In this document: positions 34,491 through 43,616 of the stretch, in pieces
Layout of the letters: every line of letters begins with the position of its first letter
How positions within the stretch are numbered: the first letter of the stretch is position 1
The notes under the pieces: model-generated
Seen by the model: the letters and a program-made list of their open reading frames with translations, nothing else
What the model was told of the DNA's origin: nothing
Database searches by the model: none
Assembly (NCBI RefSeq): GCF_900105335.1
Contig: NZ_LT629770.1
Coordinates: forward strand, 2,232,001-2,296,000
Origin: Microbacterium paraoxydans
Lineage (GTDB): Bacteria > Actinomycetota > Actinomycetes > Actinomycetales > Microbacteriaceae
Length of the DNA: 64,000 bases
Direction of reading: 5' to 3'
Translations under genes and position numbers: made by a program

Positions 34491-35243
34491 TCAGAGGGCG
34501 GTGTAGCCGCCGTCGACGAGGTGGTAGCTGCCGGTGATGAAGCTCGCGGCGTCGCTCGCGAGGAACACCACGAGGTTCGCGACCTCCTCGGCCTGGCCGA
34601 GGCGCCCGATCGGGTGCTTGGACACGAGGAAGTCCTTCGCCTCGTCGCCCATGTTCGCCAGGAGCGGGGTGTTGATGAAGCCGGGGCCGACCGAGTTCAC
34701 GCGGACGCCCTGCGCCGAGTACTCGAGGGCGGCGGTCTTCGTCATGCCGACGACGCCGTGCTTGGCGGTGACGTAGGCGGGGGAGCCTGCGAAGCCGACG
34801 CTGCCGAGGATCGAGGCGATGTTCACGACCGAGCCGCCGCCGTTGGCGAGGATCGACGGGATCTGCGCCTTCATGTTGCGGAACACGGCGTTGAGGTTGA
34901 TGGCGATCACCTTGTCCCACGCGTCTTCCTCGTAGTCCGCGGTGGGCGCGGTGGCGCCGCCGATGCCGGCGTTGTTGACGCCGATGCGGAGCGGGGCGAG
35001 CGAGTTGGCGAGCTCGACCGACGAGGCGATCCAGGCCGGGTCCGTCGCGTCGCCGACCGACGCCTCCGCGGTGCCGCCGGCGGCGCGGATCTCCTCGACG
35101 ACCGCGTTCGCGTGCTCCGCGTTCAGGTCGTTGACCACCACCGCCGCGCCGTTCTGCGCCAGCAGCAGGGCGACCGCGCGGCCGATGCCGCTGCCCGCTC
35201 CTGTCACGATCGCCGAGCGGTTCGAGACGTCGTACTGAGCCAC
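34491..35243 (-). CDS. short-chain dehydrogenase/reductase
   Basis: 250 residues, a classical SDR. Cofactor motif TGAGSGIG at about 15-22, NNAGIGG at 89-95, catalytic Ser in NIASILGSVGF, and YVTAKHG with the Tyr-x3-Lys pair. C-terminal DGGYTAL closes it. A GGAG site precedes the ATG. The substrate is unknown; an aspartate after the second beta strand (VVNDLN) favours NAD(H) over NADP(H). Confidence 0.9.
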   Translation of the reverse strand: MAQYDVSNRSAIVTGAGSGIGRAVALLLAQNGAAVVVNDLNAEHANAVVEEIRAAGGTAEASVGDATDPAWIASSVELANSLAPLRIGVNNAGIGGATAPTADYEEDAWDKVIAINLNAVFRNMKAQIPSILANGGGSVVNIASILGSVGFAGSPAYVTAKHGVVGMTKTAALEYSAQGVRVNSVGPGFINTPLLANMGDEAKDFLVSKHPIGRLGQAEEVANLVVFLASDAASFITGSYHLVDGGYTAL

Positions 35244-35591
35244 TTTCGGGCTCCTTCCCGGGCGGGCGCGGTGCCGGGAGATCTTCTCGGACGGTCCGTC
35301 CTTCCCTCCAGCCTACGCCCGTAATACCGGTGTGGATTCATGTGAATGGAAATGCTCGGCCGCCTGGCTACGCTGTGGGAACCGTCTGTCCCGGGGAAAA
35401 TGTCAGAATCGCGATGAAATCGGACTAAGTCCGATGTAAAGCGCGAAGCCCACTCCCTCACCGAACCGCCTCACGAAGGGGCTGATTCGATCATACGGAT
35501 GGGGTCGGACATCTCGCCTCAGGGAGCTCTGAATCCCCATGGCGCGCATCTCGGCGACCCAGCGCTCCCCGATCGGCCGAGCAGGACAGCT
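35244..35591. other. 348-bp gap with a 17-bp palindrome
   Basis: No convincing gene. ATCGGACT-A-AGTCCGAT at 35419-35435 is a perfect dyad and could be a regulatory site. Base composition drops here relative to the SDR, so this may be the border between core and accessory DNA. Confidence 0.5.
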
Positions 35592-36395
35592 CTAGCGTCG
35601 AACTTCGTAACCCTGTTCGTTAAGGAGGTTGATTGCGATCTCGAGCAGCGTCCCAATGAACTCGATGAGGTCTGCGATCAACTCCTCGTCTGGTTCGTAC
35701 AGAGTCCCGCCCATCTGAGGTGTAGATGGGGGCGTCTCGATCGCGTGGCGCAGAGTGGTGATGAACTGCCCGTGCGCGTGGGCCGAAGTTATCGCCCAAT
35801 AGTTGAAGGTCCGCAACGTGGGGCCTGGAACGCGACTCGCAATCTTCCTTGTGATCGAGGAGGGATCGATCAATGGCGCACTGAGAACGTCCTCTGGATC
35901 GGACCCGAGGTTGGTCGCGGTGGTCCTAAGGAAACGCCCCAGCGCGGCTATTCCTTGTTCCGTTCTGTCATCTGGTGTTTGAGCTTTGCGCAGAGCGTTC
36001 GTCAGCTTCAGCCCGTGCCTGTACTCGATGCGGGCGATCTCGAGCGCCCTGCGGACTCGAGTAGAGGAATCGGTGCCGTCCAGGATCCAGATGAGCTCCA
36101 CGAGCCCCTCCAACACAGGACGGAACAAGGTGTAGTCAGCCTGCATATGAAGGAGCAACACGTTCTCCTCGGGGCTAGCCGCAAGCTCCGCCCAGGCGGA
36201 TACGTGGTCCGCAGCGGTGAGGACGAGCCCGGAGACTATGGCATGAGGGATGACGATGTTTCCTGCGAGGGCTTGATCTTCCTCCGCCATTGACCCCTTT
36301 CGAACCGTGGGCACTCCACTCTTGATCGCCGCCGCGAAGTCCCGGAATCCTTCGACAGCACCGCCGAGAGTCTGCAATGTGGAACGCTTTGGCAT
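35592..36395 (-). CDS. uncharacterised helical protein
   Basis: 267 residues, predicted mostly helical. It contains ADHVSAWAELAASPEENVLLL, a long charged region and a C-terminal ELIADLIEFIGTLLEIAINLL segment. I do not recognise it. An open frame on the other strand (35499-36293) covers the same DNA, but it has a less natural protein composition, so I prefer this strand. It is next to a RES/antitoxin pair in DNA of lower GC than the genes before 35 kb. Confidence 0.6.
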   Translation of the reverse strand: MPKRSTLQTLGGAVEGFRDFAAAIKSGVPTVRKGSMAEEDQALAGNIVIPHAIVSGLVLTAADHVSAWAELAASPEENVLLLHMQADYTLFRPVLEGLVELIWILDGTDSSTRVRRALEIARIEYRHGLKLTNALRKAQTPDDRTEQGIAALGRFLRTTATNLGSDPEDVLSAPLIDPSSITRKIASRVPGPTLRTFNYWAITSAHAHGQFITTLRHAIETPPSTPQMGGTLYEPDEELIADLIEFIGTLLEIAINLLNEQGYEVRR

Positions 36396-36468
36396 AGCAC
36401 TGAGCGTACGGGTGGATCGAGCGTCATCTGATAATCCGAGAATCGCGGACTGCCGTCCTGGGGCGGTT

Positions 36469-37107
36469 CTACTTCTTAACGCGGTAGCCGAGCCTTTTCA
36501 CGGCTTTCGCGAGGTACACGTTCGCACTGGATGAGTCCAGTCGGGTGTGCACCAACGGCAGCGGCGGGAACGAGCCCTCGGCGGACGAGAACAGCGTCAC
36601 CATCGGGCCGAAGTCGATCGATGACACATGGTAGAGCCCGTCGATGCTCGACCCAAGCTGGTCATGGATCGCATTCGCCCAGTTCCGCGTGTATCGCTTA
36701 GGCCCCATCTGGATCGAAGAGGTCGTCCCGTTGATCACGGGCCAGTTGCTGGTGAGATCCAGTAGCCGAAGCTCACGCGTCGGCCGCCAAGCCGCGAGGG
36801 TGTTTCCACGAACGCGCCGATTGATTAGTCGGCCCTTCTGAAACACCTCGCCGAGAGCTGTTGTAGATCCGGCAGCTGCGTACATCACGCCATAATCGGC
36901 ATGGTGCTGATGCGGCTCGGGATGCGGGTCAAAGCGCATGGTTCTGATCGGCCCGAAGTGCCGTAGCTCATCCCACGCCTGTGGGTGAGCACCTCTTGTA
37001 GCGAAGACCCGCCAGAGGATCCCATCGAATGATCTCAGGTGCTCACTCGCGTCGAGTGTGAGCGGCGCCGGGGGTGTTGCGGGGACTTTCGCGTTCGACG
37101 GGCTCAC
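36469..37107 (-). CDS. RES-domain toxin
   Basis: 212 residues, GTG start overlapping the antitoxin stop by four bases (GTGA). RES-family features: LWRVFATRGAHPQAWDELRHF with the early Arg, HADYGVMYAAAGSTTALGEVF with the Tyr and Glu, and SSIDFGPMVTLFSS with a later Ser. Known RES toxins (such as MbcT/ParT) hydrolyse or phosphorolyse NAD+ or ADP-ribosylate a target. Toxic activity here is inferred from the family and the partner gene. Confidence 0.8.
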   Translation of the reverse strand: MSPSNAKVPATPPAPLTLDASEHLRSFDGILWRVFATRGAHPQAWDELRHFGPIRTMRFDPHPEPHQHHADYGVMYAAAGSTTALGEVFQKGRLINRRVRGNTLAAWRPTRELRLLDLTSNWPVINGTTSSIQMGPKRYTRNWANAIHDQLGSSIDGLYHVSSIDFGPMVTLFSSAEGSFPPLPLVHTRLDSSSANVYLAKAVKRLGYRVKK

Positions 37108-37865
37108 GTGATGTCGGCGTCTTCGAGGATGTCCACTACGGGTGCAGGATCCTTCGCGGCAGCCAGCCACTCGATCGGCGTCATCCATTCCTGGGGGTCG
37201 ACAGACTCATCGCTCGACCGCAAGTCGTCTTGAGGTGTTGTCATGAAGCCTTCGACGTCGGCCGGATCCCAGTCGGACGGGATCGCTCGGACGAGCAGCG
37301 GGAGGTGGGGGATCGTCGAGACCCTATCGCCGGGAATGAACTGCCATCGAGGGTAGAGGCGGATCCTTCCGGCCCGGAAGCCGTACAAGGTGTTCTTGCT
37401 CTGGCGGTGACGCACACTGGAGGCATCGATGCCGAGGAGCGCTGCGACCTCGGATGCGGTGTAGGTGTTGGTTAGGGCGCGCACGTGAGTCTCGCGCTCG
37501 AGCTTGGCGAGCCCACCGCTGGTGACGAATGCGGCTGCCTCGGCGAGCTCCTCCGGAGTGAAATCGCCGGACTCGATCAGGAAGTTGGCTTCCTGCTCTG
37601 TGAGGCCCAGCTCGGTCGATTGACGGTCGGCCATGGCATCGGCGAGCTCGTCGATGAGTGCGTTGAACACGGATACGTCGACGTTTGACGTCTTCGCCAC
37701 CTGCGCAAGGCGCTCGACACCGGCTTGTACGTCGGTCTTTGCGGGGGCCTTGGTCGCCACGACGAGCTTCGGGTTTCCGTTGAGGAATCGACCTGTCACT
37801 GTGCCGCGGTTCACAGTCGCCTCGCGAGCGGAGGCGGCACGAGTGCGACTTTTCTTCACGGCCAT
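37104..37865 (-). CDS. RES-associated antitoxin with DNA-binding region
   Basis: 253 residues; ATG 37865 follows AGGAGG. Residues about 140-185 form a helix-turn-helix (YTASEVAALLGIDASSVRHR). The C-terminal part (FMTTPQDDL, then DPQEWMTPIEWLAA) resembles the ParS/MbcA-type antitoxin domain (Pxx..WL). It precedes and overlaps its toxin in the usual antitoxin-toxin order. It probably neutralises RES and represses its own promoter through the inverted repeat upstream. Confidence 0.75.
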   Translation of the reverse strand: MAVKKSRTRAASAREATVNRGTVTGRFLNGNPKLVVATKAPAKTDVQAGVERLAQVAKTSNVDVSVFNALIDELADAMADRQSTELGLTEQEANFLIESGDFTPEELAEAAAFVTSGGLAKLERETHVRALTNTYTASEVAALLGIDASSVRHRQSKNTLYGFRAGRIRLYPRWQFIPGDRVSTIPHLPLLVRAIPSDWDPADVEGFMTTPQDDLRSSDESVDPQEWMTPIEWLAAAKDPAPVVDILEDADIT

Positions 37866-37899
37866 CTTGCCTCCTCGTGTCGTCATCTGGTTAGCACGC

Positions 37900-37931
37900 A
37901 CACGCAATATCTTACGCGCGCTTTTGCGTGT
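37900..37931. promoter_or_regulatory. inverted repeat in the antitoxin promoter
   Basis: ACACGCAA (37900-37907) and TTGCGTGT (37924-37931) form 8-base arms, extended by GC at one side. On the minus strand TAAGAT lies between the arms and could be a -10. The site suits autoregulation by the antitoxin. Confidence 0.45.
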
Positions 37932-37970
37932 ATGCACCCCCGCGAGGTGACGAGGTGAGAGCGGTCAAGA

Positions 37971-37988
37971 GCTCCCTGGCAAGGGAGC
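37971..37988. other. short hairpin upstream of the large nuclease-like gene
   Basis: GCTCCCT-GGCA-AGGGAGC, a 7-bp perfect stem with no T-tract, between the antitoxin promoter and the 38-kb gene. Its role is not clear. Confidence 0.3.
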
Positions 37989-38081
37989 AGCGGCGTTGAA
38001 GGAGACCTGTCGTCCGCGCGTTCGAGGCGGCACCCCAACTCTTCGCCACCTTCCTCCCCGGCGCAACGCTTTCAACGCTCA

Positions 38082-41000
38082 GTGATCAGTGCGGATGTCG
38101 TTGGCTTACGCTTGAATGCTTGCGTGGGAAAGAGCAAGAAAACTCGGAGAAGCAAGCGGTCTCGATCTCAACTGCGGGCGGTGAGCGCCGCGCGACGGGA
38201 GCCCGACGCACTCGAACTGGCCTTTTCAGCGTACGATCCGGACGAGCTCTGGACGCTGATTTTCGCCGCCGCCACGTCCCCCGGCAACAGGCATCGGTCG
38301 GTGACATTGGGGAGCAGCTTCGCGGCTGCGCTACGAGCCTCCGCCGCTCCGGCGCCAGACGAATACCAGCCGCTGCCTGCGATCCAAGCACTGTCCGATC
38401 TAGCGGCTACCACCTATGGGATCGGCCCGGCGCGTGAAGATTTCATCCCCACCGACCCGACCCGAACTGTCTTCCTCGCGGTCGGCTCTGAGCCGCTGCG
38501 CGCGGTGCCCGGCCTCACCGAACGGCCGGTCGCCGACCTCACGCGTGCGCTCAGAATGGCGGAAGCGGTAGACGGTCGGCTTCACAGACGATTTCAATTC
38601 GGCATCGCAAACGTGGTGAACGTGGCGATGAAGTACGGCGACTTCTGCGCCCGCCACCTTGCAGACGCATGGGTACCAGCCCCGGATCTCGCGCTCAACG
38701 ACGAGGTCTCCCTACCGGACGCGGAGTACGAAGCGACGCGGGCCTTCCTCAACCTGAACCCGCTCGACCACATCGAACTCGGTGAAGCTGATGAAAGGGC
38801 GTTGGAATGGATGACGAACTCCGCAAGTCGGGCCACGTTCGACGCGGAGAGTCTCTCCAGCCCGTTCGGGAGGTACCTTCGCTTTGCTCACTCGGCGGGT
38901 GCACACCGATGGGTGCCGCCACTTTTCATCCCAGAGATCATGGCCCATGCCGTACGAGAACTGGTGTCTGCGCTCGACCGGGACGGGCAAGCACGACGAG
39001 CCCTCCGGAGTTCTTGCCTGAACCAGATCCGCCGGTCCCTATGGCGCTTCTCCAACAGCTTGATCGAAGCTCCTCCCCGCAGTGAAGGCGTCGAGTCCCC
39101 GCTTCGCGGGATTGACGTTCAGTGGCTGGTGCCGGTGAACCCATCCACATTCATCGCCGTCTCAGTCATCTACGTCCCCGACCTGGGAGCCGCGCCGCCG
39201 CCATACATCGGCTCAGTGGAGCTGGCGAAACAGGTGAGGTCGCAATCAGGCCCTGTGCCGGTGCGGATGGCGGGCGGGCGACAAGGAACCATCAGGCCGG
39301 GCGCGGAGGTCATCCCGCTGACGGTGTTCGCTGCACCCGGCCACATCGCTGTGCCCCAGGCGGTCGGCGAAGCAAAGCTCGCGCTCGAAGACCTGACCTG
39401 GATCGCGGAAACGGCTACGTCCGACGATGATCTCTACGCATTCGCGCGGGATCTGAGCGCTCCCGATTTCCCTGAGAGTTTCGGGTGGGAGGCGATCAAC
39501 TACTGGGAGCCATGGACAGCGAATGGCAAGTCGTTTTTCAAGGGTGGCGTGGTACCCAATGCCGTCTACTTTGAAGCGCACGCGGGCGAGGCCGAGTGGG
39601 ATCGAGCGGTAGAGCTATCCGATCTCGAAGTGGCGCTCCTCAGGGTTGGGCTTCCCCCGATTCGAGACCTCCGAGCGGCAGAAGTCGCTCCGGGGCCCGT
39701 CGCAAACGTCGCGATGATTGCAGGTGACCCCATGTACGACGCCACCCGCGGTGTCAACATCGCGCCGAGTGTTGACGGGTGGTCCCTCGCTCTCACCGAA
39801 CCTCCCGTTGCCGTGGCACGAGCGAGCCTGGAGGAAGCATCTGCCGACCGCCGACGGTTCTTCTTCGACTTCTGCGGCGGGCTAATCTACGGCTTCGCTG
39901 CGCTTGGTGATCGATGGCGTTTCGCGCACCAGGAGATCGATGTGCCCGGATACGTCCTTTACCTCCACGCATCGGAAACGGTCTCGGGTGAACCGTCCGG
40001 CGTGGTCACGCCGTATCTCGACCCGCACGCGCGTGCCGTCGATGAACCAGTCAACTTTTTGTGGCGCATCGATGTCGAGGGATTCGCAGATTCGGCGAAT
40101 GGAGATCCGCACGCGGCGAATCTCCTAACAGCGGATGCAGTGTTCGATCTGCTCCGCGCGGGAGGCATGGATATCGAAACCGCAGCGGCGCTCCGCGACC
40201 AGTGGCGCACAGCGAGACCCTTTCTCATCTTGGAGATGAAGCAGGCCCGGACCACTCTCAATCACCTGCCTGATCCGTGGCGTTTACGACCCTCTGATGA
40301 GAGCCGCATGGTTGCGGCTTTGGGACGACGACTCCACGATGCCGGCGTTCAACCGGGAGAGTACCGGGCGGACGACGCGAATCGGCTCATCCGCGAGCAT
40401 CTTGCGCCCCTTGCTCTCGAGACCCTGACTGAAGGAATCAAGAGACACGATGTGAGCGAGGTGGTGTTGACGGGGATGGAGCAGCTGGCGAGGGTGATGG
40501 ACAGCGGTATTCATCAGCAAGACGATCTATCCCGAGTCGCGGCGAATCTCGCGACCGAATGGGATCCGCTCACCCGCACGGCCGAGCTCTCGGCGGAGAC
40601 ACTTCAGCTTCGTCAGTGTAACGAGATCGTGGTGGAGGCTGCCTTGCGCATCCTGGACAATCCGGCGGCGGTGAAGCCGATCACTCCTCAGGCGTGGAGC
40701 GGTCTTCTTGCCGCCGCAGATGCGTACCTCACCGCGACCACGCTGAGTGAGCGGATGTATCACCAAGTCGTGCCTGCAGTCATCAACCTCGGCCCGATGT
40801 ACGAGCTGGCCGTTGACGACGATTCGCATCCCGACGCATCGGCGTGGGGCCTGCGAAACGACGAACTGACCCGTGCAGCTGCGAGCGTTCGGTTGCACGG
40901 CACTCAAGACGACGACTCGCTGCAGCAGGCGAACGAAGAAGACGACGTCGAAGATGCGTTCCAGCAGGCATGGGGAGCGACGTCGCAGGACATGCTCGCC

Positions 41001-41882
41001 GCACTCGCCACCCTCGCAAAGTGGGAAACGTTCGAGCCAGGCAGGACGACCGCGCACGTCACCGTGGCCGAGGCAACAGCATGGGTCTGTGACGCGCTGG
41101 GCCCGGACGCGGATGAGTCGCAGAGAACGCGTGTCGAAGTCGCTGTCGGGATGCTTACGAGCACGGCCGTCCAGATGCAAGCCGTGGAGTGGAAACCCTG
41201 GCAAACGCGCACACGGCGTCACCGGCTCCTCGTGCAACCGCTGGTGCAAGACTCGGACGGACGACTCATTATCAGCCCGCAGTACTTACTGACGTCCTTC
41301 CAGGTCTACTACCGCCACCTCCTCCAAGGAGTTCTTCCCTGGGCGGGAGACGTTCCCCAGCCTGTCAGCAACGCGCTTGCGGATCGCCGTGCGCGCCGCA
41401 ATATTCGGTTCGAAAGATTCCTTCAAGACCGGCTAGAGGAACTCGGCTACACCACGGTCGCCCGCGTGAAACCCAACGACCACGCGCGACTCGGCGTGCC
41501 GATTCTCACGACCGAAGTTGACCTCGTGTGCGGACGCCCTGGCGATAGCACCATCTGGTTAATCGAGGCGAAGGATCCTGCGTCGGTGCACGGATTCGCT
41601 GAGACGGCACGCCAACTGCGCACCTTCTTCCGGGACCAGGTAGGAGACCGCGGGACCAAGCCCTGCTACGCCACGCAGCTAGCCCGCAAGGAGAGCGAAC
41701 TAGCGCCCCACGTCGCGAGCATTGCGACGCGCCTCGGACTCGGGGACCCGCCTGAAGGCGAGCAGTTTCGCCTGAACACGCTCTTCGTAACCCGAAATCT
41801 CACTCCGGCAAACTACGTCGACGAGCGGTATCGGGTTGAGACGGCGACGGAGTTTCTCGCAGCTCGAGGCCAAACGCCGTAG
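38082..41882 (+). CDS. large protein with C-terminal PD-(D/E)xK nuclease-like domain
   Basis: Up to 1,266 residues from GTG 38082. The GTG at 38124 (MGKSKKTRRSKRSR) is an alternative start with a typical Lys/Arg-rich opening; neither has a clear ribosome site. The N-terminal 1,000 residues match no family I recognise. The last 200 residues contain IRFERFLQDRLEELGY, then TEVDLV (Asp1147) and WLIEAKDP (Glu1162, Lys1164), a D-x14-ExK core as in restriction-endonuclease-like folds. It stands alone beside a RES pair and the arsenic island. A single-gene defence nuclease is possible; the function is not known. Confidence 0.7.
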   Translation: MISADVVGLRLNACVGKSKKTRRSKRSRSQLRAVSAARREPDALELAFSAYDPDELWTLIFAAATSPGNRHRSVTLGSSFAAALRASAAPAPDEYQPLPAIQALSDLAATTYGIGPAREDFIPTDPTRTVFLAVGSEPLRAVPGLTERPVADLTRALRMAEAVDGRLHRRFQFGIANVVNVAMKYGDFCARHLADAWVPAPDLALNDEVSLPDAEYEATRAFLNLNPLDHIELGEADERALEWMTNSASRATFDAESLSSPFGRYLRFAHSAGAHRWVPPLFIPEIMAHAVRELVSALDRDGQARRALRSSCLNQIRRSLWRFSNSLIEAPPRSEGVESPLRGIDVQWLVPVNPSTFIAVSVIYVPDLGAAPPPYIGSVELAKQVRSQSGPVPVRMAGGRQGTIRPGAEVIPLTVFAAPGHIAVPQAVGEAKLALEDLTWIAETATSDDDLYAFARDLSAPDFPESFGWEAINYWEPWTANGKSFFKGGVVPNAVYFEAHAGEAEWDRAVELSDLEVALLRVGLPPIRDLRAAEVAPGPVANVAMIAGDPMYDATRGVNIAPSVDGWSLALTEPPVAVARASLEEASADRRRFFFDFCGGLIYGFAALGDRWRFAHQEIDVPGYVLYLHASETVSGEPSGVVTPYLDPHARAVDEPVNFLWRIDVEGFADSANGDPHAANLLTADAVFDLLRAGGMDIETAAALRDQWRTARPFLILEMKQARTTLNHLPDPWRLRPSDESRMVAALGRRLHDAGVQPGEYRADDANRLIREHLAPLALETLTEGIKRHDVSEVVLTGMEQLARVMDSGIHQQDDLSRVAANLATEWDPLTRTAELSAETLQLRQCNEIVVEAALRILDNPAAVKPITPQAWSGLLAAADAYLTATTLSERMYHQVVPAVINLGPMYELAVDDDSHPDASAWGLRNDELTRAAASVRLHGTQDDDSLQQANEEDDVEDAFQQAWGATSQDMLAALATLAKWETFEPGRTTAHVTVAEATAWVCDALGPDADESQRTRVEVAVGMLTSTAVQMQAVEWKPWQTRTRRHRLLVQPLVQDSDGRLIISPQYLLTSFQVYYRHLLQGVLPWAGDVPQPVSNALADRRARRNIRFERFLQDRLEELGYTTVARVKPNDHARLGVPILTTEVDLVCGRPGDSTIWLIEAKDPASVHGFAETARQLRTFFRDQVGDRGTKPCYATQLARKESELAPHVASIATRLGLGDPPEGEQFRLNTLFVTRNLTPANYVDERYRVETATEFLAARGQTP

Positions 41883-42345
41883 GTGACATGCGAGAGCGGC
41901 GGCGCGCATCGCGGGCCCCCGCCTTCGCCAGCTCGATCACAAACGGCCTGATGGCCTCAACTCACCGAACTTGGACCGATTCACGCCGATGCGGCGATCC
42001 TCGCACGTGCACTAGCTCGGGCCCCCAGCCCGGCGGCGGAGGTCCTACTCCTTGTGGAGCAGCCAGACACCTGGTGCTGTCTGGCGAGGACGTTCCCTCG
42101 GAGTCTCGGTCGACATGCTGATCGCTCTCGACCGAAACGCAGCTCGTCCCGCCCTCGCAGTTGCCGCGAAGAGCTTATCTCACAGCATCCCGGCAAGCGC
42201 GGCCGTCAGCATAGAGCTCCTCCGTTTGCACGCCGCATCGAAGCTTCGCGGCGACATATTTGCGAAGTAGTCACGTCCCAGTCCGCACGTTTCGATCACC
42301 GGCACGTCTGAGGGGCTCGCAAGGTTCGGCAACTAGAATCCTGGC
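41883..42345. other. 463-bp region without a convincing gene, with two hairpins
   Basis: I see no credible coding sequence. CCAGACA/TGTCTGG (42063-42069 and 42078-42084) and TCGGTCGA/TCGACCGA (42106-42113 and 42128-42135) form short stems. TAGAAT at 42334-42339 is a likely -10 for the ArsR gene that follows. The DNA may be a degraded or junction segment. Confidence 0.4.
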
Positions 42346-42348
42346 ATG
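42334..42348 (+). promoter_or_regulatory. probable leaderless promoter of the ArsR gene
   Basis: TAGAAT at 42334-42339 is six bases before the ATG at 42346, so a transcript starting at the usual distance would begin at the start codon. No ribosome site is needed or present. The -35 is not clear. Confidence 0.4.
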
Positions 42349-42663
42349 ACCGCTCAGCCCGCACCGAAGCCTCATGTCGGAGCTGCGCTCAATCGTGGTG
42401 CTGCCGAAGAGCTGGCGCGGACGTTGAGGGCGGTCGCTGATCCGACGCGGTTGCAGATCTTGAGCATCATTCTGGGATCGGCTGACGAGCGGGCGACCGT
42501 GGGCCAACTAGCGGAGGCGTTGGGGTTGCGTCAGCCGACAGTGACCCATCACGTCCGCATTCTGTTGGACGACGGGTTCCTGGCACGCGAACAGGACGGC
42601 AAGCTCGGCTGGCTCTCCGTGCACCCGACGCGCCGTAGCGCCGTCGAGGACTTCCTCCGATGA
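42346..42663 (+). CDS. ArsR-family regulator
   Basis: 105 residues. An ArsR winged helix covers about 15-95 (LRAVADPTRLQILSIILGS, then ALGLRQPTVTHHVRILLDDGFL). No cysteine pair of the classic CxC type is present in the helix, so the metal sensor site differs from the ArsR at 49.5 kb and it may not sense arsenite through that motif. Its stop overlaps the start of the ArsC fusion by four bases (ATGA), so the two are translationally coupled. Confidence 0.85.
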   Translation: MTAQPAPKPHVGAALNRGAAEELARTLRAVADPTRLQILSIILGSADERATVGQLAEALGLRQPTVTHHVRILLDDGFLAREQDGKLGWLSVHPTRRSAVEDFLR

Positions 42664-43616
42664 ATGAGGGGTCGCCGCACCGAGTGGGGAGCCCCCTCGG
42701 GGAGCAGGCTGCCCGGGAACGGGCCGGTCAAGTGTCAGTCCTCGGCAACCCCGATACGCTCCGCGTTCTCAGTGCCCTTGCCTCCGGGATCAAAGCCCCG
42801 GAGATCGCGGCTGTCCTGAACGCCGATCTATCGGTCGTCGAGCAGGCAATCCACTCGCTGGAGCTCGTTGATCTCATCCGTAGCGACGGCGATGTCTGGG
42901 TGCCGACAGCCGATGCCTGGGTCCGTTTTGGGAGATTGCTGTCGAGTGAGTCGATTGAGCCGAAAACACCCGAGGCTTCCGTCACGGCTCTCCCGCGAGC
43001 TGTGTCCACCATCGTTGACGACCTCTCGTACCGATTCAGCTCGACGTTCAGCCGCGAGACAGTGGCGGGTTATGTCGCCCAGAGTTACCTCCTCCTGAGC
43101 CAGCGGACGCGAGTGCGCGAGCACCTGTTGACCATGACCGCCCGGTACGCCGCCGACCGCCTGGATGCGCTCGCAACCAGTCAGGGCCTGGTTCTGCGTG
43201 ATACTCCTGAGGTCCTGTTTGTGTGCGTGCAGAATGCGGGGAGGTCGCAGATGGCTGGAGCCCTACTCCGCCATCTGTCTGGCGGCCGGGTGCACGTGCG
43301 CACGGCTGGATCCTCACCGGCGGAGGGCGCGCACCCTCGTGTTGCCGCGGCACTGGAGGAAGTGGGCGTGGAGCTCTGGGGCGAGTTCCCGAAACCGCTG
43401 ACCGACGAAGTGGTGCGTGCCGCCGACTACGTCATCACGATGGGGTGTGGGGATGCGTGCCCCGTCTTCCCTGGGCGCCGTTACATGGAGTGGGATCTAC
43501 CAGATCCGTTGGAACTCGATGAAGACGGTCTCCGTGGCGTTAGAGACGACATTCGCGCCCGGGTGCTTCAGCTCCTGGTCGAGCTCAAAGTGGAGCCTCA
43601 GGACGCGAGTCGGTAG
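42660..43616 (+). CDS. HTH-helical-bundle-ArsC fusion (LMW phosphatase-type arsenate reductase)
   Basis: 318 residues in three parts. Residues 20-110 look like a winged-helix region (ALASGIKAPEIAAVLNADLSVV). Residues 125-175 form a three-helix bundle (SRETVAGYVAQSYLLLSQRT). From 185 follows an LMW-PTP-fold ArsC with P-loop CVQNAGRS (Cys189, Arg195) and MGCGDACP (Cys263, Cys267). A C-terminal DPLELDEDGLRGVRDDI has the catalytic DP. It reduces arsenate or acts on a phosphoprotein; the second cysteine pair may shuttle the disulfide. It is close to the ArsR-ArsC gene at 54 kb in architecture. Confidence 0.82.
   Translation: MNEGSPHRVGSPLGEQAARERAGQVSVLGNPDTLRVLSALASGIKAPEIAAVLNADLSVVEQAIHSLELVDLIRSDGDVWVPTADAWVRFGRLLSSESIEPKTPEASVTALPRAVSTIVDDLSYRFSSTFSRETVAGYVAQSYLLLSQRTRVREHLLTMTARYAADRLDALATSQGLVLRDTPEVLFVCVQNAGRSQMAGALLRHLSGGRVHVRTAGSSPAEGAHPRVAAALEEVGVELWGEFPKPLTDEVVRAADYVITMGCGDACPVFPGRRYMEWDLPDPLELDEDGLRGVRDDIRARVLQLLVELKVEPQDASR

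Noticed and set aside
35499..36293. 264-codon plus-strand reading frame opposite the 35592-36395 gene
   Set aside because: The minus-strand protein has a more natural composition and a position consistent with its neighbours.
41888..42270. Several 60-77 codon frames in the 42-kb gap
   Set aside because: No ribosome sites, Arg/Ser-rich composition and overlapping frames; no coding signal.
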